Below, one piece after another: positions 7,385 through 15,213 of a DNA stretch of 20,423 nt. How positions within the stretch are numbered: position 1 is the stretch's first letter; every line of letters begins with the position of its first letter. Source of the stretch: Bacteroidales bacterium. GTDB taxonomy: Bacteria; Bacteroidota; Bacteroidia; Bacteroidales; NBLH01. The notes beneath the pieces were generated by a model. That model was not told where the DNA came from and ran no database searches. It saw nothing but the letters and a program-made list of their open reading frames with translations. Where the stretch lies: NCBI GenBank assembly GCA_029210905.1, contig JARGGF010000004.1, forward strand, positions 1 to 20,423, written 5' to 3'. Position numbers and translations under genes: made by a program.

Positions 7385-10030
7385 CTAAAATTCAATTCCA
7401 ATAAGTAAAACATCATCAATTTGCTTTTGTTCACCTTTCCAATCCTTAAAATCTTCCACAAAAAATCTCCCAATATCCTCCATAGACATACTATGATACT
7501 TTAACACGGCATCTCTTATTCTTCGGGCCTGGTATTTTCTGCCCGAATCCCCTCCTATCTGGTCTGGCAAACCATCTGAAAAAAAGTAAATTCTATCGCC
7601 AGGTTTATAATTCACAACATAATTTGTGAAGCCTTCTTCCTCGCCCCTGCGGGGTGGTATGCCACCGATAGCTTTACTACTCCCTTTATATTGTTCGATT
7701 TTATCGCCGCTTACATGCAAAAGTGGACGATGTGCCCCGGCATATTGAAGTTCCTTTCGTTTGTAATTAATTTTACAGAGTGCGATATCCATACCGTCTC
7801 TTGCACTTGCATCATCAGCATCCTGACGTAAAGTCCTGCGCACGCCACTGTGCAACATGTCTAGTATTTGACCTGCTGTAAGTGCCCTGTCATGATCTAC
7901 AATACTGTTTAAAAGGAAGTATCCGATAAAAGAGAGCAGGGCTCCAGGAACTCCATGTCCGGTGCAATCAACAGCTGCAATGTAAATACTGTCATCGTGA
8001 ACATAAAACCAGGGGAAATCCCCACTAACTATATCCCTGGGCTTATAAAAGATGAATGAATTTGGTATGTATTGCTTTATAATCTTTGTATCCGGAATGA
8101 TTGCTGATTGAATCCGCTGAGCATAATTTATACTTTCTGTAATATCTTTATTCTTTTTCTCAATTTCAATTTCAATATTTTTCCTTTGTGTTATATCATG
8201 TGCAACAAAAAGAATAGTCTCCACATCATGATTCTTATTAAACTCAGGTATTACATTTACTTGCATTATTCTCTTGCCCTCTACAGTGGGGAGCATCTGT
8301 TCTCCTTCGTACTTTCTTTTAGTAAGAACCACATTTTCAATCCCTTTGTTGAAAAACTCAATTATTTCGGGATTAAACTGAACTTCAGATAATTTCTTTT
8401 GTTTTAGCCCTGCTCTTGGTACACCTGTTAATTTTTCAACCATTGGATTCGCATAGAAAAATTTGCCATCCGGATTAAGCCTAACAATCATATCAGGCGA
8501 ATTTTCAGATAAAGCCTGCATTTCACCGCTCATCCTTTGTGCTTCTTCTGCAACCTTTCTAACTGTAATATCGCGGGTATTAAATATTATTCCTCCAATT
8601 GCAGGATTTTCTATCAGATTTCTTCCGGTAGTTTCAAGCCAGACAATACCGTGGTTCTTTTTTTCGTAACGATATTCAAAAGTTTTAACGGTTTTGGGGT
8701 TGTCAATAAGTTCACCAAAAGCATCAAGAAGAATTGACTCCCCTCGTTCAAACCTGTTTGTACCCAACATCTCATCCATTTCATAACCCAGGATATTCTT
8801 AACGGAAGGACTTACATACTGGATAATTCCATTTTCATCATAAATCGTAATTACTTCGGATGCATTTTCAAGCAGTGAATGCATTCTTTTTTGGCCCTTT
8901 TCTACCTCTTCTATTTGAGCAGCCAAATTGCGGTTTGATCGCTGGAGTTCAAGCTGTGTATGTTTCATGTCTTTGGCATTCTGCCTCAACACTTCTTCAT
9001 TCGCACGCAGTGTATTTGCAAGTTTTTGTGATTCCTTAAGTAAATTTTCGGTACGTGCATTTACTTTCAGGTTAAATAATGTTTGGGCAATAATATTACT
9101 TAATTCTTCAATAAGCATAATTGCCTTTTTAGAAATCTCATCATAAACTGATGCTAATTCTATGACACCTTGCAATTTACCATCACTTATCAAGGGAGTT
9201 ATCAAGATTGCTCCCGGCTTTTTATCACCTATTATACCAGAGGTAATAGAAATGTAATTTTCAGGTATTTCTGTTCTATATACAATTTCCTTTTCAAATG
9301 CAGCCTGGCCCGCCAGACCCTCCCCTATTTTAAAAGATTGGTTGATATATTTTTTACGGCCATATGCATATGTTGCAATGTTCTCCAACCGTTCTTTTTC
9401 ATCATCATAAATATAAAATGCTCCTTGCACTGTCTGGGTATAATCTATTAAGCTTACAAGGGTATTAAAAGCCAGATCAGCGATGTTGTTTTGCTGACGT
9501 AGTACATCTGCAACACTTTCTTTACCTTTTGTAATCCAATTCTGCTCGGTTTCACGTTCAGAAGTATCCCGTAGGTTATCAAGCATGAGCAAAAGAGACA
9601 TTCCTAATTTATCTTTTTTGTCAATTTGTGCAGTTTCTACATCAAAATCCCCACTTCCAATTCGATTCGCCAAATCGGCATTATTCTGGATTACTCTGTT
9701 TCTTTCTAGTATTATTTCCTGAAGATATTTACGCCTCCTGCTGGTTCTTCTGGAAATAATATTAACAGAAACACCCAATACCAAAGGGGCAAGATCTATT
9801 ATAAAATGTAATGGATTATTTAAATGAAATTGTTTTATCTCTCCTGGTGAAAAAGAGTGATCATTTAATAATATTTCATAAAACCAGGCTATCAGAGGGA
9901 ATGAAAAACCTAACAATACACCATACAAAGTAAGCTGCCATGTTGGATTCCCCTTTATAAGAGACGCACTAAAATGCTCATTGTAAATGGAATCAATGCC
10001 TTTGTTTCTTATTGGTGTGTTCATTGACAT
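7385..10030 (-). CDS. SiaA-like membrane PP2C/SpoIIE phosphatase with HAMP-like, GAF and two PAS domains
   Basis: The 881-residue protein has two membrane segments (about 33-53 and 72-94), a HAMP-like helical stretch (95-160), a GAF domain (170-320), a coiled coil (325-385), two PAS domains (about 385-490 and 505-617) and a C-terminal SpoIIE-type PP2C domain (635-881). The metal-binding aspartates are visible in VSGDF (D671), AAVDCTGHGVPG (D688), RDGMD (D745/D748), FSDG (D819) and QIDDV (D872/D873). By analogy with SiaA, it should remove the phosphate from the SiaC threonine, with the sensory domains setting its activity. The usual SGDFYWF is SGDFPWF here, leaving the metal ligand intact. A promoter-like sequence lies upstream. 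Being upstream of siaB and siaC supports the SiaA role, although the sensory part differs from the Pseudomonas protein, so no symbol is given. Confidence 0.9.
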   Translation of the reverse strand: MSMNTPIRNKGIDSIYNEHFSASLIKGNPTWQLTLYGVLLGFSFPLIAWFYEILLNDHSFSPGEIKQFHLNNPLHFIIDLAPLVLGVSVNIISRRTSRRRKYLQEIILERNRVIQNNADLANRIGSGDFDVETAQIDKKDKLGMSLLLMLDNLRDTSERETEQNWITKGKESVADVLRQQNNIADLAFNTLVSLIDYTQTVQGAFYIYDDEKERLENIATYAYGRKKYINQSFKIGEGLAGQAAFEKEIVYRTEIPENYISITSGIIGDKKPGAILITPLISDGKLQGVIELASVYDEISKKAIMLIEELSNIIAQTLFNLKVNARTENLLKESQKLANTLRANEEVLRQNAKDMKHTQLELQRSNRNLAAQIEEVEKGQKRMHSLLENASEVITIYDENGIIQYVSPSVKNILGYEMDEMLGTNRFERGESILLDAFGELIDNPKTVKTFEYRYEKKNHGIVWLETTGRNLIENPAIGGIIFNTRDITVRKVAEEAQRMSGEMQALSENSPDMIVRLNPDGKFFYANPMVEKLTGVPRAGLKQKKLSEVQFNPEIIEFFNKGIENVVLTKRKYEGEQMLPTVEGKRIMQVNVIPEFNKNHDVETILFVAHDITQRKNIEIEIEKKNKDITESINYAQRIQSAIIPDTKIIKQYIPNSFIFYKPRDIVSGDFPWFYVHDDSIYIAAVDCTGHGVPGALLSFIGYFLLNSIVDHDRALTAGQILDMLHSGVRRTLRQDADDASARDGMDIALCKINYKRKELQYAGAHRPLLHVSGDKIEQYKGSSKAIGGIPPRRGEEEGFTNYVVNYKPGDRIYFFSDGLPDQIGGDSGRKYQARRIRDAVLKYHSMSMEDIGRFFVEDFKDWKGEQKQIDDVLLIGIEF

Positions 10031-10086
10031 TTGATAAGACTTATTTTTTAAAATTACAAAATGTTTATCAATTACTTTTACTGCTG

Positions 10087-10116
10087 CAAAATTAAATTGA
10101 TTTTCTAATTTCCCAA
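10087..10116 (-). promoter_or_regulatory. Predicted Bacteroidota-type promoter for the SiaA-like gene
   Basis: On the - strand a TTG (10116-10114) is separated by exactly 19 bases from TAATTTTG (10094-10087), matching the Bacteroidota primary-sigma consensus of TTG about 19 bases before TAnnTTTG. Transcription would start near 10080, giving a leader of about 50 bases before the ATG at 10030. It lies in the 105-base gap after the large sensor gene. Confidence 0.5.
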
Positions 10117-10135
10117 TAAAGACTATATATAGGGC

Positions 10136-13100
10136 TTATTCATTATTTTTCAATTTATTTATCCATTGATTATAAAGCATTTCTTCTTCAGATTCATAAT
10201 CATTAGATAAGTCATCAGAATGCTTCATTTTTTCAATTTTTGCTTTCATTTCCTCAAGTTCTTTCTGCTTGCTTTTTAGCGCATTGCTCAGTTGATTAGA
10301 AGTCTCTGAATCTACCTCTTCTTCAATATTTTTTATGAAATATACAACTACTTTTTCAATACTTTTTTCGCCAATTGGAATTATTTTTAAGGTGTAGTTT
10401 TGTGCTTCGTTATCCTTATTCATCAAATCCATATCAAGATCTTCAGGAATTCCTGGCTTTAAATTATCCAAAGCCACAGAGAAAAATTCCTTGTCAAGTT
10501 CTGAAACAATTTTGGTAATTGGCCTAGCTTTTAAATCATTTAGATTATATTTAAAAGCATTCTTAAATAAATTGTTTAAAGTAATGAAATTTAATTCAGC
10601 ATCAAGTTCTGCACAAGGGAAGGATTGATTAAAAGCATTTATAATTTTTTCAAAATTAACAGTTGATTGATGTGCAGTCTCCACAGCCTGATGCTGTTTT
10701 GAGCTTGCAATAGCTTCAATTTCTTTTCGCAAGGCAATGTTCTGTTGTTCAGCTAGTTGAAACTGTGTTATATCAATTGCTATTGAGACTATTTTATTTG
10801 GTAATCCTTTTGCATCATTAATAGCTGTGTAAAATTCTTTTAACCAAAAACTTTCGCCTTCTTTATTTTCATAATGGTTCACTTCAATTGAAGCTTTTCC
10901 AGACAAGACTTTCGCCCAAATCTCATCAAATTCTTCCCTGGATTTATCCACTTTGAATAGCTGAATTAATTTTTTCCCTCTTAAATCTCCAGCTTTAACT
11001 TTAGTAAGTTGCTCAAATCGCTTATTGGCTTCTATAATTTTCCCTTTAAGATCGAATTCAATTACTACCTGTTCTGTACTAATAGCTCCAAGAATACTAT
11101 TTAGTTCATTATTTTTAAGAACTACCTCTTCCTGGGCACGATTCAATTGGTCCAGTTTTTCCTGAAGTTCATCATCTTTGAATTGCAATGCTGTTGAACG
11201 AGCTTCTGATTCTTCCTCGCTTTTTTTGTATCTTGTAATATCGTGTGCCAGATATAATACCCTGCTTATTTTGCCTGATATGTCAGTAACAGGAGTATAT
11301 TGATTTATAAGCCATAGGATTTCCCCGGTCTTGGTTCTCCTTTTTACTTCGAGCTGACGAGGTGTTCCTGCAATCACACTAGCCCAGACTTTACGAAAAT
11401 GCTCCAGCTCGTCATTAGGAATAAAAATTTCAATATTTTTGCCTTTAATTTCCTTGAGCTGATAGCCCATTGTTTGTAAGTGCCTGTTATTAACTGATAT
11501 AAGTGTGCCGTCAAGTTCGTATTCTCCCTTCATCAGTGTATTGTCAACAGCAGAAAGTATACCGCTCAATGCAGCTTCACGTCTTTCAGCCAATTCTTGC
11601 GTAGCACGCATTTCCTCCATATTTTGTCTGGCTTCAACTTCCTGTGATGCAAGTTCTTCAGATTGTTTACGTGATTCTTCAAGTAATTGCTCTGTTCGGG
11701 CATTAATTCTTGCTGTCAATAGTGTCGAGGCAATACTTTGAGCTACTTCTTCGACAAACTTAATCTCGTATTTTTCAAATGCTTTAAAAGATGCTATTTC
11801 AACAATACCTAAAATGTCATCTTCGAACTTTAAAGGTACGATAAGCAGACTTTTTGGGGTTGAATCACCCAGTCCGGACTCTATTTCTATGTAATCTTCA
11901 GGAATTTCCTTAAGATAAATGGTGTTTCTTTCAAGTGCAACGGTACCAATTAAACCATCGCCAAGGTTAATGCTCCTTTCAAAAAACTTTTTCCTGTCGT
12001 AGGCAAAAGCAGAAACCAATTCAATTTTTAAAATCTCTGAACTATCATTAATAAGGAAAAGCCCACCCTGGTTTGCCTTTAAATAATATACCAGGTTTTT
12101 AATAATGTCATCAGTAAGGTGGGTAACTCCAAGTGAACGCTGACGAAGTATTTCTCCGAATAATGCATGACCTTTGTTGGTCCAGTTTCTTCTTTCTTCA
12201 TCAATCTTTCGTCTTTCGTCTTCCTCTTTAGCAACTCTTAGGTTGTTGCGCAAATTTACAAGTGCTTTACCCAATAAATCGTTTTCGCCAGCAGGAGTAT
12301 ACTCCGATGAATAATTTCCTTTTGAGATATCTTTTGCAAATTTATTCAGAGCATCAAGGTTGCTGGTAACTGAATTTACCAATCCTGACATAATACCTAC
12401 TTCGTTTTTATTCTCCCAAAGCTGCTTTTCAGGTATTTCTCCTTCTTTTAAAATTGACAGGTTCTTTGTTAAAAGCTTGATTGATTTATTAATGTCCTGA
12501 ATTAAAAATGTTGTAATAAGGATAAAAAGTATAAGTAATAGCGCACTAATAAAATAAATCCTGGCAAGTACGTTATTTTTCAGTCGATTTACTTCGAGGT
12601 TACTCTTTTGAATACCGTCAACATTAAACTGCATCATTTGTTTAAGTAATGACTGGAGTTTTTTGAAAGAAAAAATTTCACGTTCAGATTTTAATTCATT
12701 GGCCAGTTCATACTTGCCTAATATCTGCAGTGAGTTTACTTCCTTTAAGATTGAAATGTAATTTTGAAATTCAAGCTTAAAACTTTCATACAGTGCTTTT
12801 TGAGAATCATCAATAATTGAATACTCATATTCATTCAAATAAGTATTTATCAAATCTACATTAAGGGAGTTATCAATAGCATTGTCGCTCAGTGATTTTT
12901 CATTAAATATATGCGATTCAATTAATACTGCATAAATATTTTCTACCAGGCCCGAAAGCTTTAGCATACTTTTGAGATAAACTTCGTTTATTTCATTGAT
13001 TTTAGTATTAATAGTAGAAATGCTCCTTACTGAAACAAATCCAAGAACGACTATCAAAAAGGAAATAATAGCAATAAAAGCCTTTAGCCTTTTGCTAATT

Positions 13101-13138
13101 AATATATTATTACGTATTTCAGAAAGCTTTTTTAACAT
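10136..13138 (-). CDS. Membrane sensor with HAMP, GAF and PAS domains and no output domain
   Basis: The 1000-residue protein has a membrane segment (19-37), an all-helical periplasmic domain (40-190) of the four-helix-bundle type, a second membrane segment (193-213), HAMP-like repeats (213-310) and a GAF domain (about 325-478). A coiled coil, a PAS domain (525-637), another coiled coil (638-680), a second PAS domain (681-795), a third weaker PAS-like domain (828-937) and a charged coiled-coil tail (940-1000) follow. No histidine kinase, PP2C, GGDEF or methyl-accepting region is seen, so any signal must pass through protein contacts. The W-x-x-KG stretch before the GAF domain and the GAF motif EIPE(D/N)YI-x-I-x-SG are shared with the phosphatase just downstream, indicating a common origin of the sensing core. 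It probably senses an envelope or redox/ligand cue and acts with that phosphatase. Confidence 0.85.
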   Translation of the reverse strand: MLKKLSEIRNNILISKRLKAFIAIISFLIVVLGFVSVRSISTINTKINEINEVYLKSMLKLSGLVENIYAVLIESHIFNEKSLSDNAIDNSLNVDLINTYLNEYEYSIIDDSQKALYESFKLEFQNYISILKEVNSLQILGKYELANELKSEREIFSFKKLQSLLKQMMQFNVDGIQKSNLEVNRLKNNVLARIYFISALLLILFILITTFLIQDINKSIKLLTKNLSILKEGEIPEKQLWENKNEVGIMSGLVNSVTSNLDALNKFAKDISKGNYSSEYTPAGENDLLGKALVNLRNNLRVAKEEDERRKIDEERRNWTNKGHALFGEILRQRSLGVTHLTDDIIKNLVYYLKANQGGLFLINDSSEILKIELVSAFAYDRKKFFERSINLGDGLIGTVALERNTIYLKEIPEDYIEIESGLGDSTPKSLLIVPLKFEDDILGIVEIASFKAFEKYEIKFVEEVAQSIASTLLTARINARTEQLLEESRKQSEELASQEVEARQNMEEMRATQELAERREAALSGILSAVDNTLMKGEYELDGTLISVNNRHLQTMGYQLKEIKGKNIEIFIPNDELEHFRKVWASVIAGTPRQLEVKRRTKTGEILWLINQYTPVTDISGKISRVLYLAHDITRYKKSEEESEARSTALQFKDDELQEKLDQLNRAQEEVVLKNNELNSILGAISTEQVVIEFDLKGKIIEANKRFEQLTKVKAGDLRGKKLIQLFKVDKSREEFDEIWAKVLSGKASIEVNHYENKEGESFWLKEFYTAINDAKGLPNKIVSIAIDITQFQLAEQQNIALRKEIEAIASSKQHQAVETAHQSTVNFEKIINAFNQSFPCAELDAELNFITLNNLFKNAFKYNLNDLKARPITKIVSELDKEFFSVALDNLKPGIPEDLDMDLMNKDNEAQNYTLKIIPIGEKSIEKVVVYFIKNIEEEVDSETSNQLSNALKSKQKELEEMKAKIEKMKHSDDLSNDYESEEEMLYNQWINKLKNNE

Positions 13139-13331
13139 CTACAATGGCCGATTATATCGAAATAGCAACAATTCGTTTTTTTTCTTTTAAAACTATTACA
13201 TTACAATATTTAAACCAAAATGGATTGATCGCCAAGGATTATTTTGAATCTAAATTGATATGCTAGTTTTTAATTTATAAAACTTTCATTTTATGCACTT
13301 CACACCCACTCCATTTTTAGCATGAATGTTC

Positions 13332-13361
13332 CAAATGTATAAAATTATTAAAAGACTGCAA
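13332..13361 (-). promoter_or_regulatory. Predicted Bacteroidota-type promoter for the sensor gene
   Basis: On the - strand TTG (13361-13359) is followed after 19 bases by TACATTTG (13339-13332), the same spacing and consensus as the promoter before the SiaA-like gene. Transcription would begin near 13325, giving an unusually long leader of about 185 bases before the ATG at 13138. Confidence 0.45.
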
Positions 13362-13403
13362 AGTAAACAAAAATTTACTTTCAAGCAATAAAATGTAAAG
13401 GGC

Positions 13404-13440
13404 AGACCAGCAAAACATTCACTTTGCATTTTGCTGGTCT
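13404..13440 (-). terminator. Hairpin downstream of the PPK2 gene, probable terminator
   Basis: AGACCAGCAAAA (13404-13415) pairs perfectly with TTTTGCTGGTCT (13429-13440) around a 13-base loop, 51 bases after the PPK2 stop. On the - strand the following sequence is GCCCTTTACATTTTATTG, not a clean T tract, so termination may be partial or the element may have another role. Confidence 0.55.
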
Positions 13441-13490
13441 ACCGTAAGTTATCATTTCAGGAATTTTATTAGTTTTTGAGAGCTAAAATA

Positions 13491-14369
13491 CTAATCTCCA
13501 GCAGTTAAGATTTGCTTTGCTTTTCCTAACATTTCTTGCTCTTTGGGGGCAAGATCAGGTATTTTAAGATTTAGTTCTTTTAAGGTATGAATAATAATAT
13601 CGCTAATTGCAATTCTTGTAAACCATTTATTATCAGCTGGTACAATATACCAGGGTGCATGTTTCTGCGAAGTTTTTGAAAGGGCCATTTCAAAAGCTTC
13701 CTGATAATCATCCCAGTATTTTCTTTCTTCAATATCACCTGAAGAAAATTTCCAGTTTTTATCTGGTTCATTAATTCTATCCAGGAATCTTTGCTTTTGC
13801 TCTTCTTTAGAAACATTTAGAAAAAATTTCAGAATAATAGTGCCATTCTGATTGATGTTCCTTTCAAAATTATTGATCTGTTCATATCTATTTTGCCAAA
13901 ACTCCGGAGTAATGTCCTTGACTGAACGAATGGCAGGAATTCTTTCACCCATTAAATATTCGGGATGTACTTTTGTTATCAATACATTTTCGTAATGCGA
14001 GCGATTGAAGATACCAATCTGCCCTCTTTCTGGCAAAGCTTTATAGTGTCTCCAAAAAAAGTCGTGCTCCAGTTCATTTGAAGATGGTTTTTTAAAACTA
14101 TGAACTGCACAGCCCTGAGGATTTACCCCTGACATCACATGGCGGATAGCTCCGTCTTTGCCTGCTGCATCCATTGCCTGCAATACAATTAACAAGGAAT
14201 AAGTGTCTGCTGCATAAAAGGTTTCCTGTAGGTTGGCAAGTTTTTTTCGGTTCTTTTTAAGCCGATCTTTTGCTTCATCTTCGACATATTTACCGGTATA
14301 TTTTGTATCGTGTTGCTTTAAATCAACCTTTGTGCCTGGTTTAACCAATAATTTTTCAAGATCTACCAT
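13491..14369 (-). CDS. Polyphosphate kinase 2 family protein (class III-like polyphosphate:nucleotide phosphotransferase)
   Basis: PPK2 enzymes move phosphate between inorganic polyphosphate and nucleotides in the cytoplasm. This 292-residue protein has the P-loop MDAAGKDGAIRHVMSGVNPQ (66-85), the Walker B-like FNRSHYENVL (121-130), the basic lid region around KVHPEYLMGERIP (133-145), and the C-terminal motifs KNWKFSSGDIEERKYWDDY (204-222) and PWYIVPADNKWFTR (239-252). The single domain, its length and the GVNPQG form of the P-loop region fit class III enzymes, which can phosphorylate both AMP and ADP, rather than class I or the double-domain class II. The ATG at 14369 leads into the typical N-terminal basic segment. 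The gene stands alone, with terminators on both sides (14505-14550 upstream, 13404-13440 downstream). Confidence 0.93.
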   Translation of the reverse strand: MVDLEKLLVKPGTKVDLKQHDTKYTGKYVEDEAKDRLKKNRKKLANLQETFYAADTYSLLIVLQAMDAAGKDGAIRHVMSGVNPQGCAVHSFKKPSSNELEHDFFWRHYKALPERGQIGIFNRSHYENVLITKVHPEYLMGERIPAIRSVKDITPEFWQNRYEQINNFERNINQNGTIILKFFLNVSKEEQKQRFLDRINEPDKNWKFSSGDIEERKYWDDYQEAFEMALSKTSQKHAPWYIVPADNKWFTRIAISDIIIHTLKELNLKIPDLAPKEQEMLGKAKQILTAGD

Positions 14370-14504
14370 AGTTAAGTAATGTTAAGAAGTTTGTATTAAA
14401 ATAGCTTTGAAAAAAGTATCGTAAAATGTAAAAAATGTTGCTGAAACTACTACAATTAACGACACCCAGATGATATGCAATATACATTTTTTTTCATGCT
14501 TTTC

Positions 14505-14550
14505 AAAATAAAAGAAACCCTGGTCAAAACTTCTATTTTAACCAGGGCTT
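14505..14550 (-). terminator. Rho-independent terminator of the TPR/outer-membrane cluster
   Basis: CCCTGGT (14518-14524) pairs with ACCAGGG (14541-14547), extended inside by AAAA/TTTT after one mismatch, around a 6-base loop. On the - strand the stem is followed by TTTCTTTTATTTT. It lies about 40 bases after the stop of the last gene of the five-gene cluster and insulates PPK2 from it. Confidence 0.85.
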
Positions 14551-14589
14551 ATTCCAACTTTAACTATTAAAAGTATATAACCTATCAGG

Positions 14590-15213
14590 TCATTTTATTA
14601 ACTTTAATCCCTCAGTAGCCGATTTATCATCAGGTGAATACATTAATGCCTTGTTAAATAAAACCTTTGCTTCGCGTGATTTTCCCATTTGCAGGTTTGT
14701 CCAGGCAAGCATTATAAGTCCGTCATAATCAAAAGGATACAGATTGACCACTTTTTCAAATAATCCTAATGCTTTATCATATTGCTTTTTGCCATAATAA
14801 ATAAGCCCCAGGCGATAACTGGCCACGGTATTATTAGGTGAATTGGCAAGTATCTTTTTGTAAAGCTCAATTACCTCATCCCATTTACCAGTTGCGGCTT
14901 TTGGCAGAATTAAACCGAATTTTGCTTCTTCGCTATAGGGCATTAGGTTTAATGCTTTCTGATAGTGCGCAACAGATTCAGTAAATACTCCTGCCTGATA
15001 ATTTAGCCATCCCAGTCTTAGATTAATTTCGTAGGAATTTGCATCGTAAACTTTTTTTAATTCCTCAACCGCTTTTTTATACTCCCCATTTTTTTCATAG
15101 GTATAACTTTGCTTAAAGGCATTTATTACATCACTTTGCGCAAATATCATTTGCGAAAAGCTTATTGCTACAATAAACAACATTAATGATTTATTCAATT
15201 TTAAAAGTTCCAT
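14590..15213 (-). CDS. Periplasmic TPR-repeat protein
   Basis: The 207-residue protein has a signal peptide (MELLKLNKS, a hydrophobic stretch, then a likely cut after IFAQ at residue 26) and then consists almost wholly of tetratricopeptide repeats. About five units of 34 residues span 30-205, with the usual pattern as in GEYKKAVEELKKV, YQAGVFTESVAHYQKAL and YYGKKQYDKALGLFEKVV. Such proteins are scaffolds for protein assemblies; no enzymatic motif is present. The gene overlaps the end of the preceding outer-membrane protein gene by 13 bases and has a strong AGGAGG inside that gene, so the two are translated together. It is the last gene of the cluster. Confidence 0.88.
   Translation of the reverse strand: MELLKLNKSLMLFIVAISFSQMIFAQSDVINAFKQSYTYEKNGEYKKAVEELKKVYDANSYEINLRLGWLNYQAGVFTESVAHYQKALNLMPYSEEAKFGLILPKAATGKWDEVIELYKKILANSPNNTVASYRLGLIYYGKKQYDKALGLFEKVVNLYPFDYDGLIMLAWTNLQMGKSREAKVLFNKALMYSPDDKSATEGLKLIK

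Larger units (their letters stand above)
13139..13490. other. 352-base non-coding gap between the PPK2 and sensor genes
   Basis: No open frame of substance is present on either strand. Read on the - strand, it holds a 12-bp hairpin (13404-13440) after the PPK2 stop, then a well-spaced promoter-like sequence (13332-13361). A leader of about 185 bases follows before the sensor ATG at 13138. The leader is A+T-rich, and I see no recognisable riboswitch or small RNA in it. Confidence 0.6.

Noticed and set aside
9170..9451. 93-residue + strand frame opposite the GAF domain of the phosphatase
   Set aside because: Antisense to a conserved domain; its composition is an artefact of the complementary codons.
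13580..13816. 78-residue - strand frame inside the PPK2 gene
   Set aside because: It lies in another frame of a fully conserved PPK2 coding sequence; no start signal or homology.
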